A DNA stretch of 64,000 nucleotides, taken from positions 11,065,912-11,129,911 of the forward strand of contig CM066920.1 of assembly GCA_033964015.1 (NCBI GenBank), in the 5' to 3' direction. Numbering within the stretch: position 1 is the stretch's first letter; each line of letters opens with the position of its first letter. Made by a program: the position numbers and the translations under genes. The stretch comes from Scolanthus callimorphus. Taxonomy: Eukaryota > Cnidaria > Anthozoa > Actiniaria > Edwardsiidae. Of this stretch, positions 35,921 to 46,360 are shown piece by piece. The notes beneath the pieces are model-generated. The model saw only the letters and a program-made list of their open reading frames with translations. It was not told the DNA's origin and made no database searches.

Positions 35921-36096
35921 TTTTCAATTCAATATTAAAAATGTTAAATGTTCAAATTTTGATTTTTGTATGAGCAAACGTTCACCCAAAGTAATTATTT
36001 AGATTAAAAAATTTTCACTATTGAATTGAAAATTGCATTTTTGGATTGAATAATGAAATCAATAATACAGTACGCTTCATGTCTTTTGACTGTAAG
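35875..36096. repeat. AT-rich inverted repeat
   Basis: ATTATTCAATCCAAAAATAC is inverted near 36037-36058, with TTTTCAATTCAATA and its inverse inside. Confidence 0.65.
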
Positions 36097-36546
36097 GTAT
36101 TGATAAATCAGACGCTAACGGGCATGAAAACGTTATTAAGAGAAAACTTCTTCTGCCGCTCCGGTGGCGCTCATAGACAACTACGATCTACATAAGAGTA
36201 ACTATTCTATTAGGAAATAGGTCAAAACATCCGTACGTTTTTGGTACCCAATTTGAGGGGGTGGGGTAGGTGCCGGAGCCACCTATCTCTCAGAGTTGAA
36301 TTTTAGGAGCAATTATCTCCTTAAATAAAATAGATATTAAAAAGGTGAATGCTCCAACGCTTGATCTCCGCAGCAGCGAGAGGAGTCCATACGTGCAATA
36401 AAAACAGGAACCCCTAGATCATGCTCTGAGAAAATGAGATCTGAAAAAGGGGTATTGGGTACCTAAGGGGGTAGATGCCGCCGGTACCCACCACCTCCCC
36501 TGATAAAAATGGCTACCAGTCGAGTACAAGTGTTTTGACCTCTTCC

Positions 36547-36620
36547 CTTAGTCTCCCTCGCAGCCCGTTCTTTGTGTCGGTCACGCAACGACCGACACAA
36601 AGGGCTGTAAGGGAGACTAC
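36547..36620. repeat. Hairpin of about 74 bp
   Basis: TAGTCTCCCTCGCAGCCC and CTTTGTGTCGGTC are followed after a short loop by their near-perfect inverse. Confidence 0.8.
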
Positions 36621-37544
36621 TATTATGTAGTTGCTTGCAAAATCGATGCTCTGCAGAGAGGGATGAGGGATGAAATATTTTCAGTTGTTCTCTCGTTGCG
36701 TTACCTTCTTTTATCCTTCTCCTTTTCTTTCTCCTTTTTCCTAACCGCAACGAGTCATGAAATATATTCCAAAACAAATAAATATGCACAAAGTGGAACA
36801 TAACATTATAACCTAAGCTTTTTTCAGTGCTGCTTTTTGAGTCAACTTACAGCAAAGGTGAAACCGTGAGAGCCGTGGTTGGTCTGAGAGGAATAGAAAA
36901 GCCTTTTCCGTGCTTTTTTCGCAGTGGTGCTATCCTACAGGGGGGAACGGATATTTATAGGGAACAGCCCATATTGATACTTCGCAGAAAAATAGGGGAA
37001 TAAGACCCTTCCGTGCTTTTCTCCTCATTGTTATATCCTATGCCACTATACCTCCCATTTCCATGATAACAAACAGGTCTCAACAGTTTCATAGTGTTTT
37101 CCTTGTAATAACAGCAACAGGTCAGAAACACGCAATAAAGGCGATTATTATTCAGCCATGCCACTATCTCGATTCTGATTGGCTAAGAGTACACAGCGAA
37201 AGCATGCTGGCGAGCAGTTTGTGACGTCAAACTCCAGACATTAGGATTGATGCACTCTAATGACGTAATAACGCAAGCCAATAGGTTTGGCCGCCATCTT
37301 GGTTTTCATTTCGAAGGCGAAATCCAATTTAGCCAATATTCTCCTTAAATCTGCGATGCTTTTTGCCGAGAGATCATTGCTCAGGATAACTAAACATCAA
37401 CAATGGCTATTTGAATTGAATACGAAGAGAAAAATACTAATGGACGTAAGCTGAAGTTGAAAAACCGTTTCGCCTTGCAAGGTCTCATCGTCGACTTCGT
37501 TTAGTTAGGCAAGAATTCCTTGTTGCTGAATAATAAAACAATTA

Positions 37545-37685
37545 TTGAATTCGGTTTTCGCATGATAGTGAGATTTGTCAACGCCTCGAGTTAGTGTTAT
37601 CCGCCTCAGCTTCGCTTCGGCAGATAACACAAACCTCGGCGTTGACAAATCTCACTATCATGCTCAACCTCATCCAATAAGTGTT
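37545..37685. mobile_element. Hairpin MITE with GGCGTTGACAAATCTCAC arms
   Basis: CATGATAGTGAGATTTGTCA at 37561 is inverted at 37643-37662, around a loop rich in TCAGCTTCGCTTCGGC. Architecture matches the hairpins at 29580-29720 and 55225-55395. Confidence 0.75.
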
Positions 37686-38073
37686 AAATATTTACTTAAG
37701 GATGGAATATATTTAAGTTTGAGTTCGACTATTGGTCGGATTAGATGTTGAGCTCGTATTTCACCTTATCGAGGTCATTCACGGGACTGCTTACGTCACG
37801 GAAAACCTGTCGAGTTTGGTGGCTTCCTCACAGGGAATTTCCGCAGAAACCCATCGATGGGAAAAGCTGAACTTCCCATGGTAGAAGAATGGGAAGTGTT
37901 CGGATTTCCCATGGCTATTCGACCCTGTGACAGTACAAAACATTCCGGTTGAGAAGAAATCCCGAGTGGAATGGCGCTTACCATTTGCTAATTTCTATTT
38001 CAGTTCGGATCCGCTACCTTATTTGGTCATAAAACCGTTTGGAGTATTTTGGACAAAATGATAAGCACCTGCT

Positions 38074-38375
38074 CAGGGGCGTAGCCAGGGGGGGGTTCCA
38101 GGGGTTCCGGAACCCCCCCTCTCCCGCAGCGGAACCCCCCTCGCCTCTGTTCTGGACCGACTTATTACTAAAATTCGGTAAATATTTAATAGACAACAAA
38201 TAAAAGCTCCAATAAAATGTAGCAAATTTCTTCAAACGCTAGTTTTTCCCCGAGATCAATATTTTTGGCTGGGTTTCCTGTGGCGAGAACGCAAAAATCA
38301 CGTCCGATCTATGTGGAGTTTTTTATTTTTTGAATTTTGGAACCCCCCCTCTCATAAGTGCTGGCTACGCCCCTG
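38074..38375. mobile_element. CAGGGGCGTAGCCAG MITE, 302 bp
   Basis: CAGGGGCGTAGCCAGG at the left, inverted as CTGGCTACGCCCCTG at the right, with GGAACCCCCCCT arms. The flanks do not give a clean duplication. A fragment lies near 54268. Ends beginning CAGGG suit hAT-type elements. Confidence 0.75.
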
Positions 38376-38740
38376 CACTGCTCTCTAACGAAACAGGACC
38401 GTAGCAAGCCACAAAAAACTGGGGGGTGGGGGGGGGACACGAGACAGTTTTTAAGGAAAGTTTAAACTCTTTTGCGCGCGAAGCGCGCCGAAAATTAAGA
38501 GCCCAGAATGTGAAATGTTTGGGAGAACTTTGATATGCAGGGTGCAAAATCGGAAGTTTTAAGGGTTGTTTGGGGAAAAACGGCCCCAGTAAGCGCTACG
38601 CCCCTGCGAAAATAAACATTCTTATAAACAACAAGTGGTCTCCACTGTGAGCTATTGTGTTTTCATGCGACAGTTATGCAAAATTAAACAGGGAAAGCTT
38701 GAGCGAACTAACTTGAATCACACTCACTGTATTTCTAGAA

Positions 38741-39490
38741 ATGGCGAAATCCCAGAGCGCAATTCATGTTCTAACTCTGTGTGAGACGTCTGAGGCACGT
38801 TTACGAGATACCGCCAAATATGTGGCCAAGATGATAGACAAAAGCCCAGGTGAAAGAGTTGGAGAATTCTGCTACTCCATGAACAAAAGAAAACCTTTGT
38901 TTTCCCATCGACTGGCTATAGCATTCGAATCAGCAAAGGAAGCAGTCGAACGTCTAAATAATTTTGCGAATGGAAGTAAAGAAGGGAAGACAAACGTAGC
39001 TCATGGAGTTGCAACACAGGAGAACCAGAAAGTTGTTTTTGCATTTGGAGGACAAGGCGGACAGTGGCACGGGATGGGAAAGCAGCTTTTAAAAAGCGAT
39101 CCAACATACACGCAAATTATCCTAGAGATACGAAGGGTTTTGAAGAGGATGGGGGAGGAGTGGGATCTTTTAAGCGAGTTTATGGCAACGGAAGAAGACT
39201 CCAATCTCACCGCAGATAGCTCTGATCTAGTCATTAGTCAGATGGCGACGTTTGCAGTGCAATACTCCATCGCCCGTCTTCTAATGTCATGGGGAGTACA
39301 GCCTTTATTGCAAATAAAGTGAACATTTAAGGCTTTGTTGAAGGACGGCTGTTCAGCAGTGATGGAAATTACCGTTCAGCCTTTCCTTGCACGTCACGTC
39401 AGGCGTATATTAGAACAAGAGGAGATAGCGGAGAGCGATAAGCCAGTTGTCATTGTTGCCCAATTAAAACGGGATAATAGTGGTTCCTGA
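38741..39490 (+). pseudogene. Polyketide synthase acyltransferase-domain pseudogene
   Basis: 38741-39322 encodes the linker before an acyltransferase domain (HVLTLCETSEARLRDTAKYV) and its N-terminal half, with the GQGxQ-type motif VVFAFGGQGGQWHGMGKQLL. The frame breaks right after LLMSWGVQP, just where the active-site GHSxG motif should follow. 39329-39490 resumes with the domain's C-terminal region (ALLKDGCSAVMEITVQPFLA). The catalytic centre, some 100 or more residues, is deleted. The fragment ends in a retroelement LTR. A T-rich tract and CTAG precede 38741, so it may derive from an exon rather than a processed transcript. Type I FAS or PKS origin is certain only at domain level. Confidence 0.75.
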
Positions 39491-39730
39491 AGACTCTTTT
39501 AATATTCTCTTGTGCTTTCCACAGTTGTCTCTCTGGTAACTCTATATTACATGCTGTATCGCGTGTCTTCTAACACGTTTTTTCTATATTGCGTGACATT
39601 CTAAAATAACTAGCGATAAGCGCACATTTAACTTGACAGTTTGCACACTAATTATAAAGAAAACAATCTTAAACAATCTTACTGAAATAATATATATATC
39701 AATATATCAATTTTCAACATCTCACACACT
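39478..39730 (-). mobile_element. 3' LTR of a Gypsy-type element
   Basis: On the minus strand the purine-rich tract AGGAGGGGAG (39731-39745) is followed by TGTGAGATGTTG, a TG start; the far end is at the CAGGAACCACTATTA junction with the PKS fragment. The end coordinate is approximate. Confidence 0.55.
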
Positions 39731-40088
39731 CCCCTCCTAAGGAGAATGTCGTCCGCGACATTTCAAAATCTGCATTACATTTCTGACTATGAGGTAAAGA
39801 TACCTTTGTACATACTAATAGTTAGATAGGAGTCCATAACGGTGTGGGGTGATCAAGCCCAACATAACTCATAACAGGCACTACTCAAAATATTGACCAA
39901 TAATCATGCAATGGCAATATCATGACATCTACTGTTCATTATCCCTATCCTTCCTATCTGGTATAGGTTATACCATCCGATGGTCAGGTGACCATATGAA
40001 AGTCTCCAAGTTCCTTTTGTTTTTAAAAATGATTAAATGAGTGTTTACAGACTTATTGCTCTATGCTTGATATAATGTTTAAATGTCT

Positions 40089-40985
40089 CTATTGATATGC
40101 TTGTACTAATGGGATGTTCCTAGCTGCTGTCCATGGTGGGATGAGCGCTGGACCATAGTAGGATGGTACTGGCGGGACGTAGTATGGCTGGTAGAATGGG
40201 TACGGTGATGGCGCCATTTGTGCTGCTTGTCCTCCGTATGAGAACGACCACGGTATGGGCTGCTGGTTTACCATCTGAGCGGCCCATACCGTGGTCGTTC
40301 TCATACGGAGGACAAGCAGCACAAATGGCGCCATCACCGTACCACCAAAAGAGCTGTACTGAAACATTGGTGTAGGACGGCGGTTGCGCTGTGGCCGTCC
40401 TTCCTCAGCACCTCCTAGTGGTCCTACCAGTTCATCCGGCTGTGGCATCTCCTGGGCGTCGCATTCCTGGGTGACAGGTGGTTCTGTGTCGATACTTTGT
40501 TCAGGAAGCTCAGGATCGTCTCCGCTACCGGTGTCAGGCTGCTCTGTGTCCATTATCTGCTCAGGGGGCTCAGGAGCGTCAACAGTAGCTGAGTCCGGCT
40601 GCTCCTCTTCCTCATCCTGTACTGATTCCGAGTTTCCTAAGCCGTCTGACTCTGAAGTACTCGCTGGATGGAATGGCATTGCCCATCTTGGGGGTTCGTC
40701 ATCACTGTCACTGTCTTCGTCGCGGTCGCTGTCCGCACCATAAGCATTGCTGAGTTCGGATCTGGTCTTCACTCTCGATTGTTTTCTTTGTTTGGTGCTT
40801 GCTTGCTCATTTTGTGGTTCTTCAGTCCTCAGAAATGTACATGGTAGCAACAGATTCCGATGTAAGACTCTGTGCTTACCACCAGGTCGACTTTCTGGTC
40901 GCACCTCAAACACAGGACTTATCCCTTTCCGGTTTACCACGACATAAACTTCATCTTCCCAATGCGATCTTAACTTGCCGGGTCC
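40089..40985 (-). pseudogene. C-terminal tail of a Gypsy-type Pol (post-integrase)
   Basis: The frame begins after a stop with PGKLRSHWEDEVYVVVNRKG, then SPVFEVRPES and HRVLHRNLLLPC. These are the conserved C-terminal motifs that follow the integrase core in many animal Gypsy Pol proteins. A long acidic Pro/Glu/Asp-rich tail and a Tyr/Pro-rich end (PYPFYQPYYVPPVPSYYGPA) follow. The integrase core, RNase H and reverse transcriptase are absent. A 60 bp perfect inverted repeat interrupts the tail at 40201-40341 and is read through in frame. Confidence 0.75.
40201..40341. repeat. Perfect 60 bp inverted repeat, 21 bp spacer
   Basis: 40201-40260 is the exact reverse complement of 40282-40341. The arms are derived from the Pol tail coding sequence, so a piece of it was duplicated in inverted orientation. 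Confidence 0.95.
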
Positions 40986-41159
40986 TCATGGTAACACTAC
41001 CTCGAAAGACGGTCATCGAGGAATACAAAACATTCCTGCAGAACACTGTTTGTGAGCTCTTCTGCGCTGGATATCCAGTAAACGTGCTTCGCTCCTATCA
41101 GTACACTACTGCACCCAAGGGCCTTGAGCAAGAAAATAAGCACTGCTCGGAATGATTGA

Positions 41160-42370
41160 AGAGTTGCACCTTTTAAAAAAACCAATACTAAAATTATTGC
41201 GTCATAATTGGTACTGGTTCTGCACTATAGACCGGAACGTTCGAAGGTATACTGTGGACTAGACGAAAGTGCAAATTGGTCAGAAATCATACGCGTGATT
41301 TCAAAATCGAACGAGCGCACAGCGCGAGGTCGATTTGAAGTCACAAGTATGATTTCTGACCAAAATTGCACGACACGAATGCCAATTACCACTTTATTAT
41401 ATCCATGTTGAAATCATCTCAACAGAAAATATTTTTTCGCACCAAATGAAGAGAAATAATCAAACTTGAAAATGTAGCGCGCGCTAGAAGTAGAACGTTC
41501 CGCTCGCGCCAGGTCAAAAATGTTAAATCAGGTCAATTTATGGAATAGATTGACCTGCTGAGAGCCAGTCAGATCGCAGAACGCGCGCGTGATTTCGAAA
41601 TGGATATAATAAATGGATAAATTAACTGCTTCAAATCAAATCTTATGAAACAACGATGTTCGTCAGTGGCAAACGATTGGTGGTCCTTCGTCTCTATCCT
41701 GGGACCACTCAACTTTTTGATTTACATAAACGATTTACTGTGAAACTTTCTGCTTTTCTTCTGACGCTACTAAAATGTCACACTAGCTCGTGAAACTAAA
41801 TATATCAAGATAGTTCCCGTTGAAATGTGTCGTTTTCTAAAATTACCTTATATGGAAGTTTCTACTTACCATATTTGGAGTTACAGAAGTTTTCCCAGCT
41901 TCTTTCGTACCCTAAATTGCCAAAAGGTTCGTCAAAACTTGCAGATTTTGGAGAGCAACGCTATTCGTGTTGGCCGCCATCTTTGCTTTGGTCCCCAGTA
42001 ACCCGGAAATAGCTACACAGGTAGCCCGCGTCACGCACGGGTAAGCATTGACACAAACGACACACTTATCTTGATCAGGGCACACTCCGTTCCCGGGTGT
42101 TTAGGGGGAGGGGGTAACTTGATGTCTTGAAAAGCCAAGTGCCAAGGAACTTGTCACCCGAGAGACTCAGAAAGTAAGGTGGACCTAGAAAAGTCCAAAA
42201 ATTAGCTAATTATCTAAAAAACGTTTTTTCCGTACAGTGAACGATATGGAAAGCTTCTCATATCTGCTGAGAGCTTTGCCATTGATATAGCAAGCGTTTT
42301 AACCTATTTTTACATATTTTCCCTTCAATGGAATCATGCTGATGAAAAGACGGTCTGGAAGCTCCTCAAG
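41160..42370. other. No supported gene
   Basis: Contains an inverted pair near 41275-41375 (ATTGGTCAGAAATCATACG and its inverse). No exon found; part is the 3' flank of the fibrinogen-domain gene. Confidence 0.4.
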
Positions 42371-42374
42371 GTCA

Positions 42375-45300
42375 TTAGATCTCTCGTATCTTCATTTCTA
42401 TCTTAACGAGTTGTAATCCGCTGTAGGGTCTCCAAAACACACGGGAGCGCTCATCGGAGACGTCGCTTGCTTTCATGGACAGACTCTGGGGTATCTTCCC
42501 ATTAGGATTGCAGAAAAAACAGCTTTTATACCACCAACCCGCAAATCCACGGCCATAGACACAACAAGGACTATGTGGGTAAAAGTCATTTTGCTGGTCA
42601 CGTGTAGAGAACTTCATGTCATTATGATAAGATAAACAGTCTCCGGCGGTACCTAGGAAAAAAATGGTCAAAATATAGTGCTCTAGGATTCATGGGAGGC
42701 GTGGATACTCTATGCAAAATTACCAAACAAAACATAGTGATAACATAACATAACCTAACGTAACGCAAAGTCGGTCTGTTTTTTCCTTAGTCTGTCACCT
42801 ATTCCTTATTTATTTTGGGACGTTATATCCATACGGATCCAGACGCGTAGTTGTTTTTGTTTCGCCTTTTCCACGCTAACGTAACGTAATAAGTCCCCAC
42901 TAGCGTCATAAGAATCATAAGCACCAGGCGTTTATGTTTCTAATGACTTTTCGTGAGGACGCTTCGTCATAAGCGTGGTAAGATGCTTAATGCACGACAT
43001 AAACACGACATCAAAATAAATTTCTTATGATCATGCTTATGTCGTGCGTTAAAGCGGGACTGTCACGGTACGCGCATGCTCGAGCAAAGACCGCCGATCC
43101 CATAACTATCATTCAAAACGGGGATTCCCAGTTTAAATAAAGCAATCACGGGACACTTCGTTTTCGCGGGAAAGTACCCACGCCCCGCGCGACGTCGCCT
43201 CGGGGAAAACATAATTTGGAGTTCATTCGTCAGGAGGCGACATTATGGTAAGTTTTTAGGGTTTTTTAGGCAAATGAGCTGCAAAATCGTCGTCTGAGGT
43301 GAAGATACCGTAGCCCTTGAACAATTTCCATGTCTCGTGGACCCTTTTCGATATCCAGATTCTGCTTTTATTGTGTTCCCAAGCCACTTTGGCGTAAGGA
43401 CGACCTCGATTAGGCCTTTCTTGTTGGGCAGCCATCAGTGAAAATGACGCTCGAGTCTCATTCAATTTAAAACGACAAACAATATTGCATCGACTCCAAA
43501 ATTTGGTCACGATACTAAGGAGATCTCAGGAGAGAATACCCGTTAAGAATTAAGGGTAGATGGACCCCGAAACAACAAGATTTGATCGGATTCTACCAGC
43601 GTAATTCCTCCCTTTCACAGCCATCGTTCCGGCCCAGACCAAAGTGATCAAAATTCGCACATGCGCGTACCGTGACAGTCCCGCTTTAAGTACCTCAGAC
43701 GCTTATGACGAAGCATCCTTACTAAAGTCTGGTTCACACTAGCGTCGTAAGCATCGTAATCGTAGTCGTTGTCATAAGACTCTTATGACTTACTGCAGAA
43801 ACATATAACGGCGAACCAGGCTGTGGATTATTCGAGATGAATTTATGACCGCCTGCTTACCAAGCAGGTTTTCTCTTCATAATATTTCATTTTTCGCTCA
43901 TAAAAAGTAGAGCAACAGTGGTAAGTGATAATATTCTAACATTTAACATCTTGAAGTCTTGCAACAACATTATTTTTAAAATCTGTTCAATTGTTTATTC
44001 TGCGAATATTCCGCAGCTTGGCACTAAAGTAATGTATGTTTGTTACACGTTTCAACTCACTTATATGTTTCTGCTTACTGTGAATCAATGCAACGTAACG
44101 TCCACGGAACGTCGTCGTAAAGGATCGATAGCCTTAGAAAAAAAATGGCGCCTGAAATGACAACAGCAACCTGATTGGTTTGTTGCTTGCGACTACGCTT
44201 GCGATTGCGACGATTTGGTTCATAGAGCGGATTTCACATGACTGTCAACCCTTGTTATATAATTGCGATTGCTTTGCGTTCTCATTGGCTACTCGTTTTT
44301 CTCAGCCATCAAATTCTGTAGTAAATACAATTGTGTAATTACTTAGTAATTGGTTCGGCTTGTAATTGCCTGAGAAAAAAGCCATTTAGGAGCAAGTCGT
44401 GATTTCTCTCGATTCTGATTGGCTAGTGATTGCTCAATTGCAACTGTTTACATGACAGTCATGTGAAAACCGCTCTACAAGATCGTAAGTGTTTTAGTCA
44501 GTTTTAGTTTAAACACAGTCGTAAGAAAAACGAACACGTCCGATCCTTACGACTACGGTTATGACCCTTTTGTGTCTACCATTACGGTTTACGACGTTTG
44601 ATTCACACGTAGTCTTAACGGCGCCTTATGATTACGATTACGACTGCAATTATGTTTTGCTCGGCGAAATTGTTTGATATGTAAGAATCTCAGTGATTCA
44701 GTGCATTAGAAATGGTAAAATGTGCTATTCCTACCTGTATACTTCCCAACCGTCAGTTTGAACTTGGATGTCTCATTCCCCACCGCAAACTTGTCATATT
44801 CAGCATACACCTTGGTACCGTTTAGAGTCTCAATGTCAACCCTCAGGCGGTATGCCCTTTGTGACGTCATCAGATGTAAGGTGTCCAGACCCAGCCAGAA
44901 ATCACGTGACAAATCAGGTCCGAAGCCGCGCTTGTAGGATTTCCAGTCCTGGTTAAAGCTGACCAGACTCTCCTTGTGTCTCTGTATAACGGTCCATCCG
45001 CCTCCTGCTGTCTCCATGTCACAGTATAACGGGACGGGTGGGTGGGAGGGGTGGAAACCGATCGAGTAGACACCGTTGCGAGCAAACCTGAGCATTCGAT
45101 CACTACAGGAACGTGGCTGTTTAAACAGTAAAATACAAAAATTAAACGAAAGAAGCAACTATAAACTAAGTTTGGTGTGAAACTCTTCAAAGGTGAGAAA
45201 TGCAGTGATTTTACACTTATGCACCTGTTAATGGAAACCCCCACACCCCTACGGAAGTATGGGGCATTGGTGGGGATTTATTTGGGCTTTGGCATATTGT

Positions 45301-46360
45301 TTTGGGGTGGGGGATTTACATGCTTTAGTGCTTTCCTTTTACCCATGGGGGTGGGGGATTAGTAACTTTGAGGCAAGAGAGAGGGGGAGTTTGTTCACTT
45401 TGGGGTTTAGGAATTAGAAAAAATGCCCCCATATATGAGGCATTATCACAGTTTTGTTTTGCTTTAAGGCTAATGCCCCATACTTCCCCGGGGTAGGGGG
45501 GGAGTTGCGAAAAAATATAAACAATTTAACATATTCCTTCAGAAGTTTTCCTCTGATATTTACTGGCAAAATTATATTAAAGCGGCTCGTTAAATATTCT
45601 ACGATAATCGCTTCGCCTTCGGCGACAATAAGGGACCGGTCATTATATATCGCCTGGGGGGATCATAGAGCATAGAAATTCATCGGGTTGCATTTTACGC
45701 ACATTAATAATAAGAATTTCTTTAGGCGCGCTAAAGATTTTCTCTGAGGCTTGATGAAATGCGTATGTTAAAATCTGGGCGCGCTTTGCGTGCCACAGAA
45801 GAAGAATGCGATCCTCTCCCCCCTCCCCCCCCCCCCCCCCCCCCCCCAATACACACACAAGGCGATAAATAATGACCGGTCCCTAATTGTTAAATATTTT
45901 GTTTCATAACACACAGAAAATCTAACTAGCACACTGTAAATGTTACCTTTTCAGCGACCATAAAACTAAAAGTTTCAGAATTTTCCAGGACGTGATGACC
46001 GGATGGTCCTGTTTCATTATACAGCACGGCGGCTATTAACTCGCACCGATGTTTGTTGTTTCCATCTTTCCCCTTGTAGTACTTTGCCAAGTTACACGAG
46101 CCTTGCGAGTTTTCGGCCTTGTTACAGTGCTGAAGGCATTCAGTTTCGTCGCTGACTTGAGCCGTCTTCAAAGTTTGTAAAGAATGGACACGGATCTCCT
46201 CGCTTGTTTGCGGCAATAAGTAATAGGTTGACCTGTAAAGGTCGTCTTCATAGGAAAATACAGGTTTTCGAACGAAAATGATTAACTGTATGAAGTAAAA
46301 CAGAAATGAATAAACGAAAGGTCGCGGTTCAAAATGCCATGACATTACTGGAGATCGCAT
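42375..46360 (-). CDS. PAN plus fibrinogen C-terminal domain protein (3 exons, 357 aa)
   Basis: Exons in transcript order: 46360-45947, 45116-44735, 42652-42375. The first intron is phase 0 and the second phase 1, all GT-AG, and the 1074 nt form one frame. Residues 1-36 hold a hydrophobic segment (FVYSFLFYFIQLIIFV), a signal peptide or type II anchor. Residues about 40-138 form a PAN/apple-like domain (AQVSDETECLQHC, CNLAKYYKG, CELIA). Residues about 139-357 form a fibrinogen-related domain: MLRFARNGVYSIGF, PLYCDMETAGGGWTVIQR, RDFWLGLDTLHLMTSQ, GDCLSYHNDMKFSTRDQQND with the calcium-loop acidic residues, then WWYKSCF. This resembles ficolin or ryncolin-type lectins known to be numerous in corals. 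Expected role is binding of glycans or microbes at the surface; this is inferred from the family. An in-frame ATG five codons downstream is an alternative start. Confidence 0.85.
43053..43685. mobile_element. 633 bp TTAA-flanked TIR element with coding domain
   Basis: AGCGGGACTGTCACGGTACG at the left is inverted as CGTACCGTGACAGTCCCGCT at the right; TTAA flanks both ends (43049-43052, 43686-43689). It is inserted in a GTCATAAGC-rich repeat within intron 2 of the fibrinogen-domain gene. Confidence 0.85.
43256..43510 (-). pseudogene. Small open frame inside the TTAA element
   Basis: The frame includes a possible internal start at MAAQQERPNRGRPYAK, followed by VAWEHNKSRIWISKRVHETW and TSDDDFAAHL. 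The WEHNxxRIxISKxVxxxW pattern with a DxDFAxHL end seems familiar from uncharacterised cnidarian proteins, but I cannot name the domain. About 55 residues. Confidence 0.4.
45632..45883. mobile_element. 252 bp Harbinger-type MITE, TAA duplication
   Basis: GGGACCGGTCATTATATATC at the left, inverted as ATAATGACCGGTCCC at the right, flanked by TAA on both sides. A poly-C tract near 45823-45847 lies inside. It sits in intron 1 of the fibrinogen-domain gene. Confidence 0.85.

Noticed and set aside
36463..36801. 112-codon minus frame rich in Lys and Arg
   Set aside because: Crosses a near-perfect hairpin and an A/G-rich tract; no supporting splice or domain evidence.
40799..41155. 118-codon plus frame
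   Set aside because: Antisense shadow of the Gypsy Pol tail and its upstream decayed sequence.
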